Assembly: GCF_033958435.1 (NCBI RefSeq)
Contig: NC_134137.1
Span: 64,434,001 to 64,498,000 of the forward strand
From: Carettochelys insculpta
Lineage: Eukaryota; Chordata; Testudines; Carettochelyidae
Length of the DNA stretch: 64,000 nucleotides
Reading direction: 5' to 3'
The position numbers were made by a program, and so were the translations under genes. Shown one piece after another: positions 23,801 through 35,800 of this stretch. Numbering within the stretch: the stretch's first letter is position 1; each line of letters opens with the position of its first letter. A model generated the notes under the pieces. The model saw only the letters and a program-made list of their open reading frames with translations, searched no databases and had not been told where the DNA came from.

Positions 23801-26800
23801 TAGGACTAACCACAGTTTGGGCTTACAGGAAAAACAAACCCTTCACAGATTGTTGACTTGATCACCCAGCGATTAAATTCCTAAAGTATCACTAATGGCT
23901 TTTACTAGAAAACCTGGACTAATAAAACAGGTTCCTACTTAATATCTTTAATTTCACATACAAGAAAGATACATGCGCCCACACAGAATATACAGATTCA
24001 GCAGATTACAATTTTAAAATGACATATTTCATGTCCCATTTTGTATAAAACATTCTTCAAGTTATGTATATTCATAAGCCAATTTTCAAAATGCACAGGA
24101 GGCATGACAATTTGTACAGTTTTCTTTTAGATTTTAGCAGCTAAATTTATATAATGGTAAGTACAGAAACATCCTTAAGAGTTATGGCACCTCCTGCAGT
24201 ACTATTAAGCTGGTGCACCTGTGCCCATGGGCAGCTGCAGATGGGGGAAATGACAATTTTCACTTTTAAGTTAACTAGATCCTCTCTGGAAGAAGCAGAA
24301 CCACATATCAGGGACAGAAAGAAGCAGATACCTGGACATTAAGACCCAGCAGGGCCCAAAATTTTAAGGTGTCCTACACGGCTGTATATTCTGCATATGC
24401 GTAAGGACAGCCCTGGGCAAGAATTCTGAAAAATCAGGTGCCAAGATCACAAACTGGGCTTTCAAAATTAGTTGATAATTTTGATTTCTATCTCTTTGTG
24501 CCTCAGCTCTCCATCTGCAGGGATAATAAATATCCACTCATCTCACAGATGTGTGGTGAAAATCAAGTCACCATTGTTTGTGAAATGCTCAGAGACCGTA
24601 GTTTTGAGCGCTGTACAAAGCCCCTGAGAAAAATAATATTTCTGACTTCAAAGCAAGATTTGAATAATATGCAGTAAGTAAAACCTACAGTCACAAATTG
24701 ACCAATAGCTTGCTGCTTATTACATAGATGCTATACATCTTGTGCACTAAACAAGCTATGGATCCTGTGGAAAAAGCAGAGCGTGATCATGAAGTTGAGG
24801 ATTGGTTTATAGCACATGCACAAGGGAGCTGAATTAAGATTGCACCGACAACTTTAATTCTGGCATTTCCTAACTTTTGAGTGCTTGACTTTGCAATCTT
24901 ATTAAGGTTCCTTTAGAAAACCTGTGTGTGTTTAATATTAGTATCAGCACATAGATTGGTCCTCCATAAATGAGGATAAGTTTAAATCAGAAATAACTTT
25001 CCATTGAAGTCAACTGAGTGACACTGGTATAAAGCAAGACCAGAATTAGACATTTGGATCCAGATGCAGAAATAGTTCTGAATCTTTCTGGAATCTTTCC
25101 AGACTAAGATTGATTCTTAATATTCCATAAATATCCAGAAAAGTAAAGGAATGAAGTATTTCTAATATCTGTGCTATGCAGTTTGTATCTTATTAAATCG
25201 CAGTTGTTTGAATGTTACATTTTTATGTTTATTTTAATAGTAAACCGTAAAAATTCAGGCTGTTTTACAATTTTACACTTAATAATAACAAGGAAAACAA
25301 CTGGTACATACCTCCTTGGGGAAGAAGTGTAAGTCATTGAATGACAGGTTAAGATACACCAAAGTGTTGGCTAAGGGTGTGAGGTCTGGAAGAAGAGTCA
25401 GGAAATAGCCCTAGGAGACATATGCAATAGAAAATATACATTAACTATATAAAGTCAGTATTTTTTTAATAAAGAGGAAAAAAGAATTAACAGATCCCAC
25501 TGGGACTTAATTTAATACATTTATCATTAAAAAAACAGTTAGATAAACCAGCAACATGACTCCACTGATGGATATGTAGATTTGTAGAAGTGTAGGACTG
25601 AAAGGCTAGATCTACATGGCGCGCGCTATCTCAGGATATGTCAGTATCCCGAAATAGCTGTCCAAGTGTAAGAAATGTGCCCAGTGTCTCAAAACAGTTT
25701 TCAAGATAACGAGCACACTATTCCGGCATCCCTGTACACATCATCACAGGAAGAGTACAGGGATGCTATGACATAGAACTTTATTTCAGTATGTGGCTCC
25801 CTTTAGACAGTGCCATGTGCCAAAATAAACTATTTTGAAGTCTACTCAAAATAAGCTAAGCAATTTGCATAGTGCAAAGTGCATCACTTATTTCAAGATT
25901 GGCCATGTCTACACAACAACCTAAAGTGAACTCAGGTTATCTAGTCCAATTTTCTGCATTAAAGGCAGACCTAGACTATTTCTGACTGGTGTTTGTCTAA
26001 CCCTGTTTTTAAAAATCTCCAATGACTGTGATTCCCTAGGCAATTTATTCCAGTGCTTAAATATCCTGACAGGAAGTTTTTCCTAATAGCCAAACTAAAC
26101 CTACATTGCTGCATTTTAAGCCCATTGGTTCTTATTATAGTCTCTGAAGTTAAGGAGAACAATTTTTCTACCTCCTTCTTCTAGTAACTTTTTATGTACT
26201 AAGAAACTGTTATTGTATCCCTTCTGTTTTTTTCTCTTTTCCAGACTAAATAAACTTTTTTTTAAAATCTTTTTTCAGTCATCATTTCTAGACTTTTACT
26301 CATTTTTGTTGTTCTCCTCAAGACTTTCTCCAATTTGTCTACATCTTTCTTGAAACGTGGTGCCCAGAACTGGCTACAATATTCCAAGTGAACCCTCACT
26401 GGCATGTTTTGCGTACAACACTCCTGCTAATATATCCTCAAATCATGTTTGCTTTTTTGCAACAATATTAGTCTGTTGACTCATATTCAGCTATAACCCC
26501 CCACTTCTCTTTCTGCTTTTCTCTTTCCTATGTAGTCATTTCCCATTTTGTATGTGTTCAGTTGATTATACTTTCATAAGTGAAGTACTTTGTAAGTGTC
26601 AGAGGGGTAGCTGTATTAGTCTGTGTCTACAAAAACAACAAGAAGTCCTTGGCACCTTATAGACTAACAGGTATTTTGGAACATAAGTTTTCCTGGGGAA
26701 AGACCCGCTTCGTCAGATATTTTGTAAGTGTCCTCACTGACTCTCTCCCTATTTACTTCAGGCCTTTTCTCCAATTTGTCTAGATCACTCTGAATTTTAA

Positions 26801-29800
26801 TCCTGTTACCCCATGCACTTATAATCACCTCCTCCCAGCTTGGTATTATCTACGAACTTTCTCAGTGCATTCTCACAGACACTATCTAAGTTATTGATAA
26901 AAGGTACTGAATAGAACCAGATGCAGTACCAATCCCTGTGAGTCCCCACTCAATATGCTCTTCCAGCTTGAGAGTGACCCACTAAGACTCATTCTCTGGG
27001 AATAGTTTTCCAAGTAGTTTTGTATCTTCCTTATAACAGCTCCAGCTAGGCTGTATTTTCCTACTTTGTTTATAAGAAGGACACGTGAGACAGTGACAAA
27101 TCATCACACAAGCAGCATCCAGGAATGGGGAAATGTTTTGGGTTGGGGGTCACTGACCCATAGAAAAATCAGTCAAGGGCCACACGTAAGTGGGAAGCAA
27201 ATAAACAAATAAAACCATCAAGGATGTGGCCCCTAACTGATAAGTAGAAAAAAAGAGAGACAATCACCTCACTCAGGCAACACAGGGCATCAGGGCTCAC
27301 CTTGCACTCAGAACTTCCCCCCACGGTCAGAGTAACTTATCTGAGGGCCTGGAACTAGTATATTTTGTGGGCCTCCTAGCCTCTGGGCTGCGGTTCTGCA
27401 GGGTTAAGTTTTCGTTCTGGATCTGTTCAATATCTTTATCAATGATTTGGATAGTGGCATAGAGAAAACACTTGTAGGCTATGTCTACATTAGCCCCCGC
27501 CTAATCTGGGGATGCTAATCTGGGGATGCTAATGAGACACTTTGGGATATGCTAATGAGGTGCTTCCATGAATATGCAGTGCCTTGTTAGCATAATGGCA
27601 GCCACAGCGATTCAAAAGTGTATATGGGGGCCTTTCGAAAGGACCACCTCCCCCAGTTTCTAAAAGCCCCTTATTCCTAAAGCCAGATAGGAAGAGTTAG
27701 GGCTCATAATGGACTACCAGCTAAATACAAGTTGACAGTGTAAAACTGTTGCCAAAAAAAGAAATATCATTCTGGGCTATATTAACAGGAGCATTGTAAG
27801 CAAGGCATGAGAAATAATTCTTCCACTTCTCATTAATTAGATCTCAGCTGGCATGATGTACCCAGTTCTGGGTGTCACATTACAGGAAAGATGTGGACAA
27901 ACTGGAGAAGGCCCAGAGAAGAATAATAAGAATTATTAAAAGTCTAGAAAACATGACCTATGACGGAAGATTGTTTAGTTAGGAAAAGAGAAGACAGAGC
28001 AGACATGATAACCTGAGTACCTGAAAGGTTGTTACTAGCAGGGAGAAAAATTATTCTCCTTCTCTCTGATGATAGGAATGGACTTAAATTGCACCAAGGG
28101 AGGTGTCGGTTGAAAATTAGGAAAAATTTCCTTACTGTTAGAAGCCATGTCTACACGTGCACGCTACTTCGAAGTAGCGGCACTAACTTCGAAATAGCGC
28201 CCGTCACGGCTACACGCGTCGGCAGGCTAGACAAACACGCGTCGGCAGGCTAGACAAACACCTTTCAGGGATGATCTAGATCAGTGGTAGGCAACATGCG
28301 GCCCAAGGGCTGCACATGGCCCTTTGGGTTTTATATGCAGTCCACAAGACATTTTGTTTACCATTGCCCACACACAGGGTTACCAGATTCTGCTGGTTTT
28401 CATCCACATAGTTTTTTTCCTATCAGTATGACAAAAGTGATACACACTTAAAGCAAGCACACATGAAGTGAGGTGCATGCTATTGCACACAACATTGTGA
28501 GAGCCATGCGCTCCCTCTGCATCTAACAAAAGTACTGCTATGGTTCAATCGGCATATCCCACAAATTCTAGGTACGCAACTGCAGTTAGCAAAACTACTC
28601 TATTCCAGGAGATCGTCTCAATTACAACAATTTTGCAGCCCACTAACATGAAGGTGGGCCATTCATGCAGTCTACTCACTAGCTTAGGTTTCCCTCTGTG
28701 GTCTAGATGATGCTTGGTCCTGCCATGAGTGCAGAGGACTGGATTTGATGACATCTCGAGGTGCCTTCCAGTTCTATGATTTTAGTGATTTTTAATTTTT
28801 GAAAAGTGATGATATACTGAGAATTTTACTACCAGGTTCCAGGTGAGCAAAGTGAAGAAGGCCAAGTTATGAATCCCAGCAAAGCTTGGTTTATAATGAA
28901 AGCAACAGTTAATCACTAAGTTTAGTGATATGGAGAATGCATCTGTAATTTTTAAAAGGTATACCTTGAGATTAAGTTCAATTCTTCTATGTATTGTACA
29001 GTACAAAACTGCCATTCTGGACCTGGTCATGAATTGTTCTTGTTCATCCTGCTCTCTTAAATTCTGGTACCCAAATCCCTGGATACCATTTATAGCGTCA
29101 TCACCAAAGATATGCTCTGGTTCTGTAATTAAAAAAATATGTACTTAAATAAAGAAATGGACATTGAGATTAGGAAATAAAAAAATTAAGCTTCACAATA
29201 TAGACCCTAGATTTATAGCCAAATCTTCCCATGTACAGTCAGGCCTTCTTCAAGCAAATTTCCCTGATACGTATGAGTATCTTAGAGTATCTTAGCAATG
29301 CCTGGGTAAAGACTGAAGAATTTGATTCTTTAAACACATACATTTATTCAACTCCTTTTTTTGATGGGATTCAGTTGTTCATAAAGAGGTCTGAGCACTG
29401 AAATTTGGATCTTGAGCAGTACTTTCATAAAATCTGGGAGCGTATTATTCAGGTCCACCTGTAGCTTCAACACACAACAAATGATGATAAAGAATAAGAT
29501 TATGATTCTGTTTAGAAAAAAACACTAAGTCCAAAATAGTCAGAAGTAGCAAATGATTTTGAGTGCTCCAATTCTGGGAAATGCAACCCATGATAGAAAC
29601 CTGGAGGCTACGTTTACGTTACAGAGATCTTTCGACAGAAATCCATCTCGAAGATCTTTTCCAAAAGAACTTCAAACAGCGAGTCCACACACAAAAAAGC
29701 AGATCAAAAGAGTGGTCTGCTCTTTAGAAAGAGAGCATCCACACAGCCACCACTCTTTTGAAAGAATGGGCCAGGGATTGAAAAGTAAGGTGCCAGGACT

Positions 29801-32800
29801 GCTCTTTCGAAAGAAGAGCCCTATGGAGCAGCTACACACGTTTTTCTTTTCAAAGAAGATTTTGAAAGAAGGCGTTCTTCCTGAAACAGGATTGGAAGAG
29901 TGCTTTTAAAAGAAGCGCCGTATTCTTTCAATTTACTTTCAAAACAACACTTTGTGTGTGTATACGCTCCATGGGATCCTTCAGAAAAGCCCTCATCTTT
30001 CGAAAAATCTTTTGAAAGAACCTGCTAGGGTAGACGCAGCTGGAATGAATGTCAAGTTTGGTTACAAAAATTTTGTACGACTCCCACTGTTAATAGTCCA
30101 AATGGATTCCTCACTCACTAGTTTCAGATCCTGCAATCCTAAAGCCCAACAGGGTGAATTAAGAAACAGTGAAAAGCTTTCGCTCTGAATTTCTTTTCTG
30201 TGCTGGTTTTATTGTAACTATAAATGTACTTGTATTTCTATTATTTATTACTAGCAGATTTACCTGGTGTTGCTCAGGTCTTTCCTGGGGTGAAAGTAAC
30301 TTACATTTCTTACAGATACTGTCCTATCACAACCCGCCCCCGTTGGTGGGGGTGGAGGGTGCTCAGGGCAATGGATGGAGGGGTCTGCAATAAGACCATG
30401 TCTATGTGAAATTTTAGGGTGGGGTGGAATGCAGGGTGCCTCAGGCCAGAGGGTTGGGGTGTGGAAGGGAGGAGCAGGAGTCAGGGCAGAGGACTGTGTG
30501 TATGTGGGGGTGGGGTGCAGGAGTCAGGGTGGGGGGTTAGGGATGTAAGGTTGGGGGTAGGGCAAGAGGCTGGGAGCTGTGGGAGGCTCAGTGTAGGGGG
30601 CATAGTAGTCAAGGTAGGGTGGGGAATGGTAGGGCTCAAGGCAAGAGTGTGGAGGGTGTGGAGGTGCAGAAGTCAGGGCAGGGGGTTGTGGGGCATGGGC
30701 TCTGGGCAGAGGATTGGGGTGGGGAGGGACTCAGAGTGCAACCATCATGCTTGCTCTGCTGCCTGCACTCTGGGGTGACGGGGGACCACCCTTGTCCCAT
30801 TGCCCAAGCATGGGGTGGCAGGGGACTGCACTTGGCGCACTTCTCCAGCCATCAGTTTTCTAGGGTGCTGGGGAAAACTCACTTGTCTGGCCACCCAGAC
30901 ACTGGGGCAACAGGGGACTGTGCTTGCCTGCCTGTCTGAGCATGGAATGGCCGGGGACAGGGTTTGGCATGTCTCCCCGCACTCCAGATTCCTGGGGTGG
31001 CAGAGTCCAAGCTTCCCCCAGCCAGCCAATCTCTTACCGGTATGCTGTACCACGGTGCACCTGCTTACTTTCACCTTTGCCCTTAACTCAACTGACTTTT
31101 GTTTTTTTAACTAAAAAGAAACGAGATGGCTGTGTATACACTATCAAGTTCTTTCGAAATATTGTTGAAAGAAGGGGCTCATATCCAGCAAAGCACTGAC
31201 ACACAAAAAGTGTTCTTTTGAAATAAAATTGAAGGAATGTGGTGCTCCTTTTGAAAGTGCTCTTCCATTCCCATTTCAGGAAGAGCACCTTCTTTTGAAA
31301 GCTTCTTTCAAAAGAAAAACATGTATATACACTCCACGGGCCCTATTTTTTGGAAAGAGCAGTCCTCAGGTTGCCTGATTTTTCAATCTCTTCCCTGTTC
31401 TTTTGAAAGAGCGGGGGCTGTGTGGACACTCTCCTTCAAAACAGCAGATCACTCTTTTGATCTGCTTTTTTGTGTGTGGATCCACTCTTTTGAAAGAAGT
31501 TCTTTTGGAAGAGATCTTCTGGATGGACTTCTTTCGAAAGATTGCTGTATTGTAGATGTGGACTACATCTTTCATTGAAATGATTGTATTTTTTTCAAAA
31601 ACACAGTGTTATTTTATGAAGTTAAATTTTATGTCAGATTTCTTTAACAAGGGATTGTTAAAATTTGTGTGTTAAACTATTTTTTGGTAATTTTTTTAAC
31701 CCAGGAATTCCATCAAGCATATTTTTTCCTTCCTCCCTCTAAAATCTTATCATTTGCTACATTTTAACAAAAAAGGGCTACAATCAACTTGGTTTGAAAA
31801 CTAAAAAACAGTGTTACTGGAAACCTTAGGCACTGCTTTAGCTGTGACAAAAGAGAGCACTACTCCAAATTTCTCCATTTTCTCTCTTTTCTGTTTGGTT
31901 TTATGAGAAGTAATCACATGCCAGGCACATCCCATTTTCCTGGCACAACCAAACCCTTATGCTGCGTTAAATTATGATAAAATGAAGCTGCATACTGAAT
32001 TTGGTGGGCTTAGCTCTTACTGTTAAAGAGAAGCTCTTGCTCAAATAGAACACCACTCTAAAATATATAGCAGATTAGAACATGCATTACCATTTTTTAT
32101 TGTAACATTGATTTCACTCTCCCTTAAAAATAACGCACAGTACAGGAAGTTAATAGTAGGATTGCTCTTCATCTTTCATATTGCTATTAGAAGATTGCCT
32201 CTACAATGTTGTACACAGTTTATTGCATAAACACATTGTATATATTTTACCCCACCTGAAAAAAGCACTTTTTTTCTCTGTCCATGAGTGTACAGCTTTA
32301 AACTGTCCATAAATGGTTCCTTTCCTCCATCAACTTCTTCTAAAATAGGTTTTGATGAGATAGCTTTCCTCATTTTCTCCTCCAAAGCCATTTCTGAAAA
32401 AGTGGGGCATGGTGGTAGAAGTGATAAGTGAGAATTGTAATTAAAATTAATCAGACTAACATTCTCATTTACACAGCTCTGGCTGCATGAAGGAGTCAGC
32501 ATTTACTTATAAGGTCCCTTTATGTTACCTGAGCAGCAAAACCAGACATAATATATATGATAGTTAGGGAACTGAATTTCTGATCATAGAGAAGCTTGTA
32601 CGTATCATGCAGCTACCTGAAATTCCCATTATGCTATGTCATTAGTATTCCCATTGGTAATTTAAAAATACCTGTTTTTCCATTAATACACACTGTAGGC
32701 TTTTCTTAGATCTAAGACTGATTCACTGTATTTCTAACCAATACAAACCATAAGAGAATATGCATCAATGTCACTTAACAGCCCATATGCACCACCTACC

Positions 32801-35800
32801 AGTTGCTTTCTCAACTGCAACTACCACCCTTCCGCCAATCACAAGCCACTTGTCTCCACCCATTTTGTACAACCAATGTGCAGCCCCAATGCCACAACCA
32901 CATTAATGGTTATGTGTTCATATGATTAATATACAGTTGCTGTCGTTTCATGTTCCAAGTTACATAATTCTGTACAGTAATCCCCCAAGATACACGCATT
33001 CAACATGCTCGTATCTTGTGTTTACACGAGAGGGGGTTGGCAGGGGAAGTGCTGTTGGGGAGAGATGAGCAGGGAGATCCACTGCCCCATGGCTGGAAAC
33101 TGAGTGGGCAGTGCCTGGCTGACAGAACCAACAGCAGGGTCTCCGGCCAGGGGGCAGGGAGACCCTGCAGCCCCGCGGCAGGAGCAGAGCCAACCACAGG
33201 GCTGCAGGGTCTTGTTCCACACAAGCCAAAAAATGTTATGCACCAACCAACAAAGCAGCTGAGAAATATAAAACAGACTACCAGCTGACACGTGCATATT
33301 TCAATTTTGTGATTTTTACATTAAAATTGCTTCCAAACTTGGCCCATCACTGACTAAATAAATAAACCTTTTACAAAACATTTCCTGAATGTTACAGAAC
33401 AACACAGTTTGCTGCCATCATTTGCAGTTTTATCCTCTAGTTAACTTACATACCCTAGTACAAAACTATGTACTGTAATCCCTCAAGCTATGCGCATTCA
33501 ACATACGCATATCTCACGTTATGTGAGGGGGGTGGGTGGGGTAGTACTGTGGGGGTTGTGCGTATCTAGGGGGATTACTGTACATAGTTTTGTACTAGGG
33601 TATGTACATGAACTAGAGGATAAAACTGCAAATGGTGGCTGCAAACTAAGTTGTTCTGTAACATTCAGGAAATGTTATGGAAAAGGGTTACTTATTTAGT
33701 CAGTGATTGGCCAACTTTGGAAGCAATTTTTAATGTAAAAATCACAGAATAGAAATATGCACGTGTCAACTGGTAGTCTGTTTTACACTCCTCAGGTGAT
33801 TTGCTGGTTGGTGCATAACACTGCACAATCAGTACCTTCCGCACTTTGGTATAGAATCTGCCTGTGATGATATGTGATGATACTGCTGTTCACTCCATTA
33901 AAGCACTAGATGCCTCTCTTGATAACACGAAGCCCACACCTTCTGTGTGTTGTGCGGCCTTTTCTTCATGTCCTGAGTAGATGTGGGTTTCACTTGTTGC
34001 CAGGCATAGCTGCCCAGATTGTGTCCATCTTGTCCCACACAGGCCAAAAACAGCAAGCTTGTACTCTTTCATCTACCCTTTTTTTTTGAGAAGGATTCTT
34101 TCGAAGATGAAGTTTACTTTCGAAAGAGTAGTGTCTACACTGCTTGTCTTCTTTCAAAATAAGCTCTTTCGAAAGAATATGCAAATGAGATGCCAGATAT
34201 GTAAATCTACACCTCATTTGCATTTTCAATTTCCCTCATTTGCATGCCTGTTTCGAAAGAGGAATGCAAGTGTAGACACACCCAATCTGTGCTGTGTTCC
34301 CCACTTGATACACGGTCTGAATGTTCCACATACCAAACTGCTGTCCTCACTGACAGAAGGGTCCATACCAGTTGTCCTCACTGACAGAAGGGTCATCTGT
34401 GGGGCAGCTTCCTTTCGGCTTTCTCTACCATGCTTCATACTCAGTCCATGTGGATTGCCAACTTCTCCTCACCCTAAGACTTTGCCCACTCACCTCCTCA
34501 GACATCTGAAAAGTGGAAAAGCACCTGGACCAGACAACATCACCAAAGCAGCAATCAAGGCAGGCAGTGGGACATCAGTCAACAGGATGAATTATCTATA
34601 TGGGAAAATTTGGGACACTAAGGAGATCCCACAAGACTAGAAACATGGCTACCTTATCAAGCTTCCAAAGAAAGGCAACCTGAAGGAATGCAACAACTGG
34701 AATGGCATCATATTACTGTCTATTCCAGAAAAATAGTCAACAGAATTCTCCTGGAGAAAATGAAGACAGAAATTGATAGACAGCTCAAGGAAGAACAGGC
34801 TGGCTTCTGAAGCAAGAGATCTTGTACTGACCAAATAGCAACTCTTAGAGTGATCATACAATAGTCACATGAGGGGAACTCCTCCCTGTACAAAACCTTC
34901 ATAGACTTCCAAAAAGCCTTCAACAGTGTTGATAGGAACACTTTATGGAAACTTCTGCAACATTGTGACATCCTATCCCATCCAAAATTATTAACCTGAT
35001 CCATTCAACATGCAAACCCTTGATGTGCCAAGTTGTTCACAATGGTGTCTTGACAGAATCCTTCAGCATACTCTCAGGAGTGTGACAACAACTTCTATTG
35101 TCACCTTTCCTGTTTTTGATCAAAATGGACTGGATTATGAGTAGGACAACTAATGGACATCACCAGGGCATTCAGTGGACACTTCTCAAACAGCTAGCGG
35201 TCATTGATTTTGCTGAATATTGCCCTTTTTTCACACCAACATGGAAGCTTGAAAGAAAAGGTCATAACACTAGACAAAACTACCTTAAAGATTGGACTGA
35301 GCATTAACAAGGGAAAGACCAAGACAATGAGGATCAATCACACTGGGAAAGGATGACTTGGAAGATGTGAAGCAATTCACCTGCTTGGGGAGTATTATGG
35401 GCAGAGATGGAGGAACAAACAAGGATATTACTACCAGAATAGGGAAAGCAACAGCTGCATTCAAGACTCTCTGTCCCATATGGAGTTCACAAATAATATC
35501 TGTGAAGATGAAACTGGAGAACTTCAACACAAACGTGAAGAGTGTGCTCTTGTATGGATGCGAGACCTGGTGTACTAAAATGTCTTCAAATCAAAAGCTA
35601 CAGACATTCATAAACAGATGCCTGATGTACATCCATCATATCAAATGGCAAGACTTTGTTACAAAGGAGGAGCTTTGGAACACAGCAGGACAAGAACTAC
35701 TTGACATTCAAATCAAGAGAAGAATGCTAGGATGGCTAGGCTACGCTCTCAGAAAACCATCATCCAGCATAGTCTGCCAAGCTCTCACATGCAACCTGCA

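Larger units (their letters stand above)
27410..28785 (+). mobile_element. CR1 LINE 3' part, interrupted by three insertions
   Basis: CR1 segments in order: 27,418-27,478 (TCAATATCTTTATCAATGAT), 27,690-28,140 (TACCCAGTTCTGGGTGTCAC; GGAGAAGGCCCAGAGAAG), about 28,245-28,281 (GGCTAGACAAACACCTTTCA) and 28,709-28,785 (TCCTGCCATGAGTGCAGAGG to CTATGATTTTA). Between them sit a MITE (27,479-27,690), a Harbinger stub (28,144-28,211) and a 419-bp hAT-like insertion (28,282-28,700). The segments read through as one element, giving the relative order of events. Confidence 0.8.

Noticed and set aside
29553..29909. 118-codon open frame on plus
   Set aside because: It is made of repeated TTTCGAAAGA words of a MITE and has no coding signature.
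30419..30778. 119-codon Gly/Val-rich frame
   Set aside because: Translation of the G-rich tract; not a protein gene.
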